Assembly (NCBI RefSeq): GCF_013213835.1
Contig: NZ_JABSSU010000007.1
Location: 168,758-232,757 of the forward strand
Length of the DNA: 64,000 bases
DNA from: Winogradskyella sp.
GTDB lineage: Bacteria > Bacteroidota > Bacteroidia > Flavobacteriales > Flavobacteriaceae
Direction: 5' to 3'
In this document: in pieces, positions 29,621 to 39,811 of the stretch
Numbering within the stretch: position 1 is the stretch's first letter
How the letters are laid out: each line of letters starts with the position of its first letter
Notes under the pieces: generated by a model
The model's input: only the letters and a program-made list of their open reading frames with translations
The model's database searches: none
What the model was told of the DNA's origin: nothing
Program-made: the position numbers and the translations under genes

Positions 29621-31741
29621 ATGAAGACATTATTAACAACTATTAGCTGTTTTATAACACTATCCATAGCTTCACAAAACAACTTCACACAAAATATTGA
29701 TTCTATTATTGAGTCAACAATACAAAAAAATGACCCTGGTTTAATGATTGGCGTTGTTAGAGATGGTCAGATTATTTACGAAAAATATTATGGGCTTGCC
29801 AATTTGTCTCATAAAATAAAAATGGATAAAAACACAAGATGTAATATAGCCTCTACAGCGAAACAGTTCACCGCACTAATGATTCTAAAATTATCATTGG
29901 AAAACAAGCTTTCATTAGAAGATGATATTAGAAAATTCATCCCAGAGTTGTACACAAATGTTAAAGAAGCAATTAAAATTAGACATCTCATCAACCACAC
30001 AAGTGGTATAAGAGAATATATTGGGTTAATGGACTTGCAGAACAAAGCATGGTGGACTCGTGTTGGCTTAGATAATGACGATGTTTTAGAGTTACTAAAA
30101 AAACAGGAAGACTTAGGTTTTAATCCGGGATCAAAATATGTCTACAGCAACTCCAACTATAACATTTTGGCAAAGATTATCGAAAAAGTTACTCAGCAAA
30201 AATTTAAAGTTTATGCAAAAGAATTTTTCAAATCTCTTGGAATGGAAAACACTGCTTTTCCAAAGGGATATATGACTGTAATTCCTAATAAAGCTGAGGC
30301 ATACTCAGATTGGGGAGGTGGAGAATGGTATGAAGATATTAAAGTGACTAAAACTGCGGGAGAAGGTTTTTTATTTACCACATTGAAAGATCAATTAATG
30401 TATGAGCAAGCCATTCAAAATGCGAAAGATAGCAACAACCAATTACTTATTAAAAGTCAGTTGCCTATTGAAAATAGTGAGATTAAAAGTTATGGTTTTG
30501 GTTTAAGATTATTTAACTGGTTTTATGGACCACATAAGGCAGTTCATCACGACGGTGGCACGTATGGTTATAAATCACAAACTGTTCGCTTTACGGATCA
30601 AAATCTTAGCATTTTTGTAATGACTAACAACGGTAAAATTGGTACTGATGATATGGCAGACCAAATTGCAAAAGTGTTTTTACCACCAGCTGAAATAAAA
30701 GAAACTTCTTATGCAGATCGCTACTTTGAACCTATAAAAAATATAAACCCACTAGTTAATGGCCAATACAGATCACAAAAAGGTCAATTGATTAGAATTG
30801 AAAACGAGAAAGGTAAAACCTATTTTAAAAGAGGAAACTTAAAAATTGAACTCATAAAAGAGAAAAATCACCTATATCATCCAGATTACAACAACAAACA
30901 AAAAATAATTTTTTATGATAATGAAATGGTACTGTTTGACACAGATGGAACCTCAACTCAATTCAAAAGAATAAACACGCCCTTAGCAACAGTTGAAGAT
31001 TTAAATATCTTGGTAGGTACTTACCATAATTCAGAATTAAACATTAGTCTTTCATTAAGATTATCTGAAGAAAACATTTTAAAAGTTAAATTCTCAACAA
31101 AGTCTATGGAAAGAGATGTTGAAGTGTTAAACCGAATAGAAATGCAATCACGAAATTTTTTATTCAAGGTAGAAAGAGATCTTTTTGATAGACCAAACAA
31201 CTTACTCGTGTCATTGGGAAGGGCATTAAATATTAAGTTTGTGAAAAAAACCAACCTTAAATTTCAACCACAAATTAAAACAGAGTCTGGATCCATACAA
31301 GTAACTACTATTGGATCAAGGAATGGCAATACTTCAGACATTTTATTAACTAAAAATTACGATAATGGTAATGAGGAATGGTCTAAACGACTGGGTGGAA
31401 ATAGTTGGGATAAAGCAAGTTCTATAATCTCTACCAAAGATGGTTATTTAATTGTTGGCTCAACCAGTTCTTATGGTGTAGGCAATTACGATTTCTATGT
31501 AATTAAAGTAGACAAAAAAGGACAAAAAATATGGCAAAACACCTACGGTAAATCTAACAATGACTACGCATATTCTGTTGAAAAAGTTAATGAAGGTTAC
31601 ATTATAAAAGGTACAACACAACTTTGTAATTCTAAAGATGTATTAAATAGAACTTGTACTACAAATGTATGGTTTGTAAACATAGATGAGAAAGGAAATG
31701 AATTGTCGAATACTGTCTTAGAAGAAATAAAGTCAAAATGA
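29621..31741 (+). CDS. Class C beta-lactamase-fold serine hydrolase with C-terminal beta domain
   Basis: The 706-residue exported protein has a signal peptide (..FITLSIASQ). The catalytic domain spans about 25-360, with the nucleophile motif S78-T-A-K81, then YSNSNYN and HDGG. A lipocalin-like region follows. The last 140 residues carry WNS-type beta repeats (LGGNSWDKASSIISTKDGYLIVGSTSSYG; YGKSNNDYAYSVEKVNEGYIIKG). It probably acts on peptides or esters in the periplasm. The extra C-terminal repeats are unusual for the family. Its stop overlaps the next start as ATGA. Confidence 0.83.
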   Translation: MKTLLTTISCFITLSIASQNNFTQNIDSIIESTIQKNDPGLMIGVVRDGQIIYEKYYGLANLSHKIKMDKNTRCNIASTAKQFTALMILKLSLENKLSLEDDIRKFIPELYTNVKEAIKIRHLINHTSGIREYIGLMDLQNKAWWTRVGLDNDDVLELLKKQEDLGFNPGSKYVYSNSNYNILAKIIEKVTQQKFKVYAKEFFKSLGMENTAFPKGYMTVIPNKAEAYSDWGGGEWYEDIKVTKTAGEGFLFTTLKDQLMYEQAIQNAKDSNNQLLIKSQLPIENSEIKSYGFGLRLFNWFYGPHKAVHHDGGTYGYKSQTVRFTDQNLSIFVMTNNGKIGTDDMADQIAKVFLPPAEIKETSYADRYFEPIKNINPLVNGQYRSQKGQLIRIENEKGKTYFKRGNLKIELIKEKNHLYHPDYNNKQKIIFYDNEMVLFDTDGTSTQFKRINTPLATVEDLNILVGTYHNSELNISLSLRLSEENILKVKFSTKSMERDVEVLNRIEMQSRNFLFKVERDLFDRPNNLLVSLGRALNIKFVKKTNLKFQPQIKTESGSIQVTTIGSRNGNTSDILLTKNYDNGNEEWSKRLGGNSWDKASSIISTKDGYLIVGSTSSYGVGNYDFYVIKVDKKGQKIWQNTYGKSNNDYAYSVEKVNEGYIIKGTTQLCNSKDVLNRTCTTNVWFVNIDEKGNELSNTVLEEIKSK

Positions 31742-33117
31742 AAAAATTAGCTACAGCGATAATAATATTTTTTAACATCAACTTAATCTTTACGCAAACT
31801 ACAGAACAACATTTAAAAACCATAGACGATTTTTTAATAGAAGAATATAAAAAAAATGAGCCTGGCGCTGTGATATTAGTTGCAAAAGAGGGTACTATCA
31901 TTCTCCAAGACTCCTACGGTCTAGCATCCCTAAAACCTAAGCGTAAAATGAAAACCGATATGGTATTTCAAATTGCCTCTATAACTAAGCAATTTGTGGC
32001 AACAGCGATATTGCAATTGGTTGAGGAGCAAAAAATGAATTTGGAAGACCCTATTCAAAAATATGTTCCCTATTATCCTGAAAAAAAATATCCAATTACC
32101 ATTCATCACTTGTTATCACAGACATCAGGTATTCCTGAATATTTTATTTTGAGTGATGATGAATTATACCTTTTAGCGAAAGAGCATACACCTGAAGAAC
32201 TCATCAATTATTATAAAGACGCACCATTAAATTTTAAGCCAGGTAGTAAATGGGAGTATAGCAATTCCAACTACCCACTTTTAGGTGCTGCCTTGGAAAA
32301 TGTTACAGGATTATCTCTCAGAACATATTTGCAAAAATATATTTTTAACCCTTTAAATATGAATTCCACAGGGCTTTGGTTCAACGAGAATATAAAGTCA
32401 AAAAGAATACCTGAAGGTTATAATTATAATAACTTAGGCCAATTATATCCAGCACCAAAAATTGTAGGTTCTGCAATGTACGCAGCTGGTGGTATGGTTT
32501 CAACAATTAACGATTTATTTAAATGGAATAGAGCATTAAAGAATAAAAAAATACTTTCTGAGTTTGTCGTAAATACACTCACTTCAGAAAAATACACTAC
32601 AGATCATCAAGGAACAGGTTATGGTTATGGCGTTTTTCTTAAGAACATAAAAGGTAGTTCAACTATTGAGCACGGCGGAAATCTTTATGGATTTACAAGC
32701 ACTACTTTATATTTACCAAAAGAAGATATTTTTATTTGCATTTTAACTAACAAAAAGTACGACCGTACTGATGAAATAGCAAATTACATAGCTAGTGTAA
32801 TAATCAATAAACCTTTAAAAATATTAAGTGAAAAAGAAATTACTACCGAAAAATTAAAGGATTACATAGGTACATATCAGCTAGTGGACAATAGCATTTC
32901 AAGAGTTTTAGAAATAAGACTTTTTAATGGTCAACCGCTACTTATAGATCCAAAAGAACCTGATAGTGCAGCTATTTTAACGCCAGGAGGTGAAGATGCC
33001 TTATTGCTCAAGGTAGGGAATGCCTACTTTAAATTTAGCCGAAATGAATCTAACCAAGTCACTGGTTATAAAGTAAAGCAAGGTGATAAGACATTCATTT
33101 TCAAAAAAATAAAATAA
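31738..33117 (+). CDS. Class C beta-lactamase-fold serine hydrolase
   Basis: The 459-residue protein has a signal peptide (..FNINLIFTQ), the catalytic motif S81-I-T-K84, then YSNSNYP and EHGG. It is a shorter paralogue of the preceding gene without the C-terminal beta repeats. It overlaps that gene by 4 nt, so the two are translationally coupled and may act on related substrates. True beta-lactamase activity is not implied. Confidence 0.85.
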   Translation: MKKLATAIIIFFNINLIFTQTTEQHLKTIDDFLIEEYKKNEPGAVILVAKEGTIILQDSYGLASLKPKRKMKTDMVFQIASITKQFVATAILQLVEEQKMNLEDPIQKYVPYYPEKKYPITIHHLLSQTSGIPEYFILSDDELYLLAKEHTPEELINYYKDAPLNFKPGSKWEYSNSNYPLLGAALENVTGLSLRTYLQKYIFNPLNMNSTGLWFNENIKSKRIPEGYNYNNLGQLYPAPKIVGSAMYAAGGMVSTINDLFKWNRALKNKKILSEFVVNTLTSEKYTTDHQGTGYGYGVFLKNIKGSSTIEHGGNLYGFTSTTLYLPKEDIFICILTNKKYDRTDEIANYIASVIINKPLKILSEKEITTEKLKDYIGTYQLVDNSISRVLEIRLFNGQPLLIDPKEPDSAAILTPGGEDALLLKVGNAYFKFSRNESNQVTGYKVKQGDKTFIFKKIK

Positions 33118-33146
33118 CTAATGTATAATAGACTCATTTTAGGAAT

Positions 33147-34007
33147 TTATAAAACTTCCAACTTATAACCAACACCATGCACATTAACAAGTTTTACCGA
33201 AGTGTCTTCTTTTAGCTTTTTACGAAGTTTCGAAATATAAGTGTCTAAACTTCTACCTACAATAACACCTTTATCTTCCCAAACACGTTTGGTAAGCTCA
33301 TCTCGCTTAACCACAATGTTTGGGTTTGCAACGAATATTTCGAGTAGCTCACATTCTTTTTGAGACAAACTAATCTCAACCGCTTCTTTTATAAGCTTGT
33401 TTTGGTCTGCATAAAACTTATAACTTCCTAATCTAATAAAGGGTTGCTCAATAACTTTTTGTGACTTAGCTTGGTTAAACTTACGTCTTAACATTAGGAA
33501 TGACAGACAGATCAAAATCAAAGACCCTATTGTTATAATAATCCCATAATTTGAAGTATTCGACTTTAGCCGACCTAGAAATTGTACTTGAATTTTATAA
33601 CAACCTTTCGGTAAATTTCTATCTAAACACGGAATGATAGTTTTCTCTATCTCATTACTAATTTCATAACTATACGCAACCTCATTATCAGCACATTGAA
33701 TGACTTCTACTCTATACTTTTTTGGTAAATCAGTATTCTTAAAACTAATATCGATAAAGTCGACCAAATCTGTAGGAACAATAAAAACCTGTTCTTCAAA
33801 ACTTAGCTCAAATTTTGAGTCTGATATTGCTTTAATCGGCAAGACCAAAGACGTGGAATCAATATTAGCAAGTAGTAATTGATTACCTGCGGAACGCATA
33901 GCAACTTTTACATCTGCCGCAAACTCATCATGATTATAGCCTTCAGAACAAGATGACACAAAGAAGTAAAGTGTTATAACCGATAAAAAATATAAGATGT
34001 TCTTCAT
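33147..34007 (-). CDS. Membrane-tethered winged-helix regulator with lipoprotein-type signal
   Basis: From the ATG at 34007 the product is 286 residues. It begins with an export signal with a lipobox-like end (LYFFVSSCSEG). A periplasmic domain of about 150 residues follows, then one transmembrane helix (GIIITIGSLILICLSFLML). The C-terminus is an OmpR/PhoB-type winged helix (ISLSQKECELLEIFVANPNIVVKRDEL..SLDTYISKLRKKLKED..VHGVGYKLEVL). The upstream ATG at 34079 would place 24 polar residues before the signal and was rejected. It is divergent from a YceI gene, a likely target. Confidence 0.75.
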   Translation of the reverse strand: MKNILYFLSVITLYFFVSSCSEGYNHDEFAADVKVAMRSAGNQLLLANIDSTSLVLPIKAISDSKFELSFEEQVFIVPTDLVDFIDISFKNTDLPKKYRVEVIQCADNEVAYSYEISNEIEKTIIPCLDRNLPKGCYKIQVQFLGRLKSNTSNYGIIITIGSLILICLSFLMLRRKFNQAKSQKVIEQPFIRLGSYKFYADQNKLIKEAVEISLSQKECELLEIFVANPNIVVKRDELTKRVWEDKGVIVGRSLDTYISKLRKKLKEDTSVKLVNVHGVGYKLEVL

Positions 34008-34136
34008 AGCGACTGTAAATAACAGACAATTTGATGATATTTTACAAGTGTTGACACTTCTTTTACACTTTTTTGACATTCTGCATTTCGTCTCAACCTA
34101 GTTTTATCCCATCAAAAAATAATTAAAATATTCATC

Positions 34137-34724
34137 ATGAAAAAACGAATTCTATTTGCAGTTATATTTCTAGCTTTTGCTTTACAATTAAATGCTCAAA
34201 ACAAAGAGCTTCTAGACATTAATACATCAACAAGCGCTATTAAATGGTCTTGTGATTACGCGTTCTATTTTGGTGGTCATGAAGGCAACATCAACTTTAA
34301 AGAAGGTTATTTCATCAAAGACCCAAATGGGACTATTACTGGTGGAAAATTTATCATTGACATGAATACAATACGAAGTACTGACATGGATGAAGAAGAA
34401 GCGAGAGTTAGCTTAGATGATCATCTAAAGAATGAAGACTTTTTTGATGTTCCAAAATTCCCAACAGCGAAGCTCGAAATTACCAAAGTGAAATATCACG
34501 ACAGTAATCACATGAAGATCTTTGCAGACTTAACTATTAAAGGCGAAACAGTTGCTATCAACTTTCAAGCTGAAGTAGACTATGAAAATAAAGAACTAAA
34601 AACCCGATTTAAAATAGATCGTACACGTTGGGGCATTACATATAATTCTAAAGAAGTTGAAGGCAAACTCAAAGATGGTTTAATCTCTGATGCCATTGGC
34701 TTTGAGGTTGCGATTAAATTATAG
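34137..34724 (+). CDS. YceI-family periplasmic lipid-binding protein
   Basis: The 195-residue protein has a signal peptide (..AFALQLNAQ) and the YceI lipocalin-like fold, with VDTSTSAIKWSCDY-like start, GGKFIIDMNTI, HLKNEDFFDVPKFPTAKLEITKV and RTRWGITYNS. Relatives bind isoprenoids or other amphiphiles in the periplasm. Its promoter region is shared with the divergent winged-helix regulator. Confidence 0.88.
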   Translation: MKKRILFAVIFLAFALQLNAQNKELLDINTSTSAIKWSCDYAFYFGGHEGNINFKEGYFIKDPNGTITGGKFIIDMNTIRSTDMDEEEARVSLDDHLKNEDFFDVPKFPTAKLEITKVKYHDSNHMKIFADLTIKGETVAINFQAEVDYENKELKTRFKIDRTRWGITYNSKEVEGKLKDGLISDAIGFEVAIKL

Positions 34725-34765
34725 CGTATCTTGAAAGTGAAATTCTGAAAACCACTTTTTTTGAA

Positions 34766-35731
34766 ATGAAGAAACTCAAAATCATCATAATATTTCTGTT
34801 GTTATTTCAGGGCTGTAAGTCGACTCAATCAAGTTTTAACTACGAAAAACTTCTATGGACTACAGATTGGAGTCCTAATAAAGAATTGATAGTCGTTGGT
34901 GGTAATTGGGATACATTACAAATCCTTTCCGCCAACGATTTAGAAGTTGTAAAAAGCTATAAAATACCAAGAACAATAACAAAAACAGCTTGGCATAACT
35001 CTGGTGAAATCATTGCAGTCACTTCTCAAATTTCAAAAGACGTTGCAGTATTAATTGACACAAAAACCGATAAAATTACCAAATTAGAACATGTCCACGA
35101 GCATGGCGCTAGAGGATTGAGTTGGAATAGTGATGGTTCGTTATTAGCTATTGGAGACAATTCAGGGCATTTAACATTATTTGATAGTGAAGGGAATTTC
35201 ATTAAAAAAAAAGATTTAGAACAAAAGGCAATCACAGGTTTAAGCTGGCATCCAACCAAAAATACTGTCGTTGCTGTTGGTAGTCAAATTTCAATATACG
35301 ATGTAGATAAAGACGAATTAAAAACCATGATTCCGCGAGAAATTGAGATTTTAATGTTAAGTGCTGCTTGGCATCCATCTGGTGAGTTCTTTGTCACAGG
35401 TGATTATGGGGATTTTGAAAAAGATTATCCACCTTTATTGCAATTTTGGTCACAAACCGGAAACAACATCAAAAATATTGAAGAAAGCAAAGCAGAATAC
35501 AGAAATCTAAAATGGACTAGCGATGGTAAAACTCTAGCTAGCGCTAGTGAAAAAATTCGTCTATGGAATACTGATGGCGAATTACTTAAAAGTCGTTCTC
35601 TTGGTAATAGTTTACTATGGGGGATTGATTGGAATAGCGACAATAACAAAATTGTGGTTACCAATGAAAATGGCGATATTAAAATATTAAATCAAAATCT
35701 AAAAATCGTTTTAGAAAAAGAGAATAATTAA
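34766..35731 (+). CDS. WD40-repeat lipoprotein
   Basis: The 321-residue protein has a lipoprotein signal (LLLFQGCKSTQ) and about seven WD40-like blades (LLWTTDWSPNKELIVVGG, GLSWNSDGSLLAIGDNSGHLTLFD, AAWHPSGEFFVTGDYGD, KWTSDGKTLASASEKIRLWNT). It should form a single periplasmic or surface beta-propeller used for protein contacts. It follows yceI after 41 nt on the same strand. Partners are unknown. Confidence 0.82.
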   Translation: MKKLKIIIIFLLLFQGCKSTQSSFNYEKLLWTTDWSPNKELIVVGGNWDTLQILSANDLEVVKSYKIPRTITKTAWHNSGEIIAVTSQISKDVAVLIDTKTDKITKLEHVHEHGARGLSWNSDGSLLAIGDNSGHLTLFDSEGNFIKKKDLEQKAITGLSWHPTKNTVVAVGSQISIYDVDKDELKTMIPREIEILMLSAAWHPSGEFFVTGDYGDFEKDYPPLLQFWSQTGNNIKNIEESKAEYRNLKWTSDGKTLASASEKIRLWNTDGELLKSRSLGNSLLWGIDWNSDNNKIVVTNENGDIKILNQNLKIVLEKENN

Positions 35732-35825
35732 TCTTCCTTTTTCTGCCATACAGAACTATGACGCGCTGAGCTTGTAGAATTGCAACCGAGAAAAAGAGTG
35801 AAAACTTAAAAAGACGGTTCTGTAA

Positions 35826-36848
35826 CTATTCAAAAGTTACTGATGATGTCGTTTTTTCAACTTTCAAGCTTACTTCTTTACCAAAAACCAATGCTCTATT
35901 ATCTGGTTCGTGGCCAGCTGGCATATTGAATGCTATAGGAAAATCGTAATCCTCTAAAACGTCTAAAATCAACTGCTCTACAGAAGTTCCCCAAACGGTT
36001 GTATTCCTTTTAATTTTAGTCATATCACCAATAATGACACCTTTGCAATTTTCAAAATAGCCAGCACGCTTTAAACTTTGTAGTAATCTATCAATATGGT
36101 ATTTGTACTCACCAATTTCTTCAATAAATAAGATTTTACCAGAAGTATCAATACTTTCTTTAGAGCCCAACATGGTTTGTAAAATGGTAAGGTTTCCACC
36201 AACAAGTTGCCCTTTGGCTTCACCTGCTCTATTATATTTAGAACCTTCTAATTCATAATTCACAGGATTTCCAAAAATGGTAGATTTAAAAGTCTCTATA
36301 GTTTCTTTAATCTTATCAAAATCATCAGATAAACTCGTACACATTAAACCGTGGATAGATTCAAAACCTTCATTATGTAATTGATTATGTATAGCCGTAA
36401 TGTCGCTATAGCCAATCACCCATTTGGGGTGTTTTTTAAACTTAGTGTAATCTATTTTATCTAATATTCTTGCGCTACCATAACCACCACGCGCGCACCA
36501 TATGGCACTTAATGTTGGGTCATCAAAGGCTTTTTGTAAATCCTCACAACGTTCTTCATCTGTACCTGCAAAGTGATTATTCTGATTAAAAACATGCTTT
36601 CCTACAACAGCATTTAAACCCCAACTTTTTAATAAATCAACTGAGCGCTGCACTTCAGCTTCTCTATTCTTTAAAATTCCTGATGGTGCAACAATGGCTA
36701 CTGTATCGCCAGCTTTTAAATATGGTGGTTGTACTAAATCTGTTGTCATTTCAGAAGTGTTATCAGTTTCATTTTGAGCTAAAAGTCCATGATTAAAGCC
36801 AAATATTATGGCTAAAAACATAAATAAAAATGTACGCTTCAAAATCAT
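35826..36848 (-). CDS. LD-carboxypeptidase (peptidase S66)
   Basis: From the ATG at 36848 the product is 340 residues with a signal peptide (..GFNHGLLAQ). The nucleophile region is WCARGGYGSARILDKIDY, the general-base Glu lies in LFIEEIGEYKYHIDRLL, and the catalytic His in AGHEPDNRALVFG, matching the Ser-Glu-His triad of LdcA-type enzymes. It cleaves LD bonds in muropeptides during murein recycling. Many family members are cytoplasmic, so the signal peptide points to periplasmic action here. An ATG at 36875 is an alternative start. Confidence 0.87.
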   Translation of the reverse strand: MILKRTFLFMFLAIIFGFNHGLLAQNETDNTSEMTTDLVQPPYLKAGDTVAIVAPSGILKNREAEVQRSVDLLKSWGLNAVVGKHVFNQNNHFAGTDEERCEDLQKAFDDPTLSAIWCARGGYGSARILDKIDYTKFKKHPKWVIGYSDITAIHNQLHNEGFESIHGLMCTSLSDDFDKIKETIETFKSTIFGNPVNYELEGSKYNRAGEAKGQLVGGNLTILQTMLGSKESIDTSGKILFIEEIGEYKYHIDRLLQSLKRAGYFENCKGVIIGDMTKIKRNTTVWGTSVEQLILDVLEDYDFPIAFNMPAGHEPDNRALVFGKEVSLKVEKTTSSVTFE

Positions 36849-36902
36849 AGAAATCGGCTTTTTGTAAATGTACATTTTTTTTAGAACTGTTCTTATATTG
36901 TG

Positions 36903-36910
36903 TACTTTTG
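36903..36910 (+). promoter_or_regulatory. -7 promoter element of metG
   Basis: TACTTTTG matches the phylum consensus and lies 21 nt before the metG ATG. No good TTG is seen at the -33 position. Confidence 0.5.
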
Positions 36911-36931
36911 TAGCTTCAAAATATTGAAATC

Positions 36932-39001
36932 ATGTCAAAACGATATACCATAACAGCAGCATTACCATATACTAATGGACCAATTCATATTGGGCATTTG
37001 GCAGGTGTTTATGTTCCAGCTGATATATACTCAAGATATTTAAGATTAACTGGCAATGATGTGGCTTTCATTTGCGGAAGTGATGAGCATGGTGTGCCAA
37101 TTACAATTAAAGCAAAAAAAGAAGGTGTCACACCTCAAGATATTGTAGATAAATATCACGCAATCATCAAAACATCTTTTGAAGATTTTGGTATTTCGTT
37201 TGATAATTACTCACGTACCTCAGCTAAAATCCATCACGATACAGCTTCAGAATTCTTTAAAACCTTATATGAAAAAAATGAATTTGTTGAAGAAGTTTCT
37301 GAGCAACTTTATGATGCAGAAGCCAATCAGTTTTTAGCCGATAGATTTGTAATTGGCACCTGTCCAAAATGTGGATACGAAGAAGCTTATGGTGACCAAT
37401 GCGAAAATTGTGGAACTAGTCATAATGCTACAGATTTAATCAATCCAAAATCAGCAATAACTGGTAATACGCCAACTTTAAAAGAAACAAAACACTGGTT
37501 TCTACCCTTAAATAAGCACGAAGAATTCTTAACAGAATGGATTTTAAATGGTCATAAAAAAGACTGGAAACCTAACGTTTATGGGCAAGTAAAATCATGG
37601 ATTGATGATGGATTACGACCAAGAGCTGTAACCAGAGATTTAGATTGGGGAATTCCGGTACCTATTGAAGGTGGCGAAGGCAAAGTGCTTTATGTTTGGT
37701 TTGATGCACCAATAGGTTACATCTCCGCAACCAAAGAATGGGCTGAACGCGAAGGCAAAAATTGGGAAGATTACTGGAAGGATGAAGATACAACCTTGGT
37801 ACACTTTATTGGTAAGGATAATATTGTGTTTCATTGTATCATTTTCCCATCGATGTTAAAAGCTGAAGGTTCTTATATTTTACCAGAAAATGTACCAGCA
37901 AATGAATTCTTAAACTTAGAAGGCAACAAATTATCTACGTCTAAGAATTGGGCAGTTTGGTTGCCAGACTATTTACAAGATTTCCCTAATCAGCAAGATG
38001 TATTGCGTTATGCATTAACTGCCAATGCACCAGAAACAAAAGACAATGACTTTACTTGGAAAGATTTTCAAGCAAGAAACAATAACGAGCTGGTTGCCAT
38101 CTTTGGTAATTTCATTAATCGTGTGGCTGTATTAACCAATAAATACTATAATGGCGTTATTCCTGAGTCATCGGGATTTAAGGCTATAGACGAAGATACA
38201 TTAGCTGCCGTTAAAGCTTATCCTGCTGTAATATCAAGTTCAATTGAGCGCTACCGATTTAGAGAGGCAAGCCAAGAATTGATGAACCTTGCGCGTTTAG
38301 GAAACAAATATTTGGCTGACGAAGAGCCATGGAAAACCATAAAAACGGATGAAGAACGCACAAAAACTGTCATGTTTGTAGCATTACAAATTGCTTCTGC
38401 ATTAGCGGTTTTAAGTGAACCTATTTTACCATTTACTTCTGAAAAACTAAAAACCATTCTTTGTCATTCTGAACTCGAATCAGAATCAACTTGGAATGAC
38501 GTTTCAACAAAAGACATCTTATTACCATCTGGTCATCAATTACAAGAAGGTAAACCTGAATTGTTATTCACCAAAATTGAAGACAAACAGATTGAGGCGC
38601 AATTAGAAAAGCTTGAAGCTAGTAAAAAAGCAAATGAGGCCGCTAACAAAGCCACTGAACCTCAAAAAGATGAAATTACTTTTGAAGACTTTACAAAGCT
38701 AGACCTTAGAGTTGGTACTATTCTCGAAGCCGAAAAAATGCCAAAAACAAAAAAACTCTTAGTATTAAAGGTTGATACAGGTATAGATACAAGAACCATT
38801 GTTTCTGGTATTGCTGAAAGCTTTAAACCAGAAGAAGTCGTTGGCAAACGTGTGACTGTGTTAGTAAACTTAGCACCAAGAAAATTACGTGGTGTTGAGA
38901 GCCAAGGCATGATTTTAATGACTGAAGACGCTTCAGGTAATTTAGTATTTGTTAATCCAGACGATTCTTCTGGCGTTGGTAATGGTTTGCAGATAAGCTA
39001 G
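36932..39001 (+). CDS. metG: Methionyl-tRNA synthetase
   Basis: The 689-residue enzyme charges tRNA-Met. The HIGH motif is at residues 19-22 (PIHIGHLAG). The zinc knuckle cysteines are 144, 147, 157 and 160, and the KMSKS-loop equivalent KLSTSK is at 333-338. A C-terminal EMAP-II/Trbp111-like tRNA-binding domain (from about 585; [31 protein letters not shown]) supports dimerisation. Length and order match the Bacteroidota form. Confidence 0.96.
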   Translation: MSKRYTITAALPYTNGPIHIGHLAGVYVPADIYSRYLRLTGNDVAFICGSDEHGVPITIKAKKEGVTPQDIVDKYHAIIKTSFEDFGISFDNYSRTSAKIHHDTASEFFKTLYEKNEFVEEVSEQLYDAEANQFLADRFVIGTCPKCGYEEAYGDQCENCGTSHNATDLINPKSAITGNTPTLKETKHWFLPLNKHEEFLTEWILNGHKKDWKPNVYGQVKSWIDDGLRPRAVTRDLDWGIPVPIEGGEGKVLYVWFDAPIGYISATKEWAEREGKNWEDYWKDEDTTLVHFIGKDNIVFHCIIFPSMLKAEGSYILPENVPANEFLNLEGNKLSTSKNWAVWLPDYLQDFPNQQDVLRYALTANAPETKDNDFTWKDFQARNNNELVAIFGNFINRVAVLTNKYYNGVIPESSGFKAIDEDTLAAVKAYPAVISSSIERYRFREASQELMNLARLGNKYLADEEPWKTIKTDEERTKTVMFVALQIASALAVLSEPILPFTSEKLKTILCHSELESESTWNDVSTKDILLPSGHQLQEGKPELLFTKIEDKQIEAQLEKLEASKKANEAANKATEPQKDEITFEDFTKLDLRVGTILEAEKMPKTKKLLVLKVDTGIDTRTIVSGIAESFKPEEVVGKRVTVLVNLAPRKLRGVESQGMILMTEDASGNLVFVNPDDSSGVGNGLQIS

Positions 39002-39023
39002 TTGTGAAAATTGAAAAGACCAA

Positions 39024-39761
39024 ATGAAACAAATATTAAGCGGACTAATTTTAACTATTTTACTCACTTCTTGTGTAAATAAACGTGAAGGAGAAGAAAA
39101 AACAGGACTATTATCAAACTTTATAAGTTTAACTGACAATGAAGACGCTGGAGTCAACGAAATATTAGATTTCTATGGCGGGCGTTGTGAATACTCAGTT
39201 GGCGCATCTGCATCAACAAGTGAAGGAACAAAGAGATATTTTGAACTTGAGATGAGCCAAAGTGAAGCTATTGAGAATAGGCTTGACAAACCCAAATTAC
39301 CTTCATCAAATATTGCCTTTATTTTTTTTAAAAATCTTAAAGAAGAAAAAAAGAATTACGACGCTATTCATGTCATTTTAATTTCCAAGGATAAGTCCAA
39401 ACAGGTGTTTAAATATCCAATTTCCACTCTTGAACAGGTTGAACAAAGGATGAATCTGAATAATAAAACTGTGAACTTGCTTAAAGAAAAGAAGTTTGAA
39501 AAATTAAACTCGATGTTAAACAATGAATTAATTCCCTTTAATAAGGAAGAATTTATAACTCGCTTAATTCAAGTTGAACCTCAGTTTGGAAACATAAAAG
39601 AGTATCGATTCTTTGGGTTTATGATAGTTCCATTTAAGGGTAAAGAAATACTTCATTTATCCGGGGCTTTATTACGTGAAAAACAAAATCATGAATTTAG
39701 TATAGACATTGATTATAATTCAGATAATGAAAAACTATATCAACTTCAATTCAAAAGCTGA
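39024..39761 (+). CDS. Hypothetical lipoprotein
   Basis: The 245-residue product has a lipoprotein signal (LILTILLTSCVNKREG). The mature part is mixed alpha/beta with a FYGGRCEYSVGASASTSEG segment near residue 55. I do not recognise a family. It follows metG after 22 nt and precedes tex after 50 nt, so it may be co-transcribed with one of them. Confidence 0.6.
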   Translation: MKQILSGLILTILLTSCVNKREGEEKTGLLSNFISLTDNEDAGVNEILDFYGGRCEYSVGASASTSEGTKRYFELEMSQSEAIENRLDKPKLPSSNIAFIFFKNLKEEKKNYDAIHVILISKDKSKQVFKYPISTLEQVEQRMNLNNKTVNLLKEKKFEKLNSMLNNELIPFNKEEFITRLIQVEPQFGNIKEYRFFGFMIVPFKGKEILHLSGALLREKQNHEFSIDIDYNSDNEKLYQLQFKS

Positions 39762-39811
39762 TTAAAAACATTTTTCAACTATAGGAATAACCTTATTGCG
39801 TAGACAGATAC

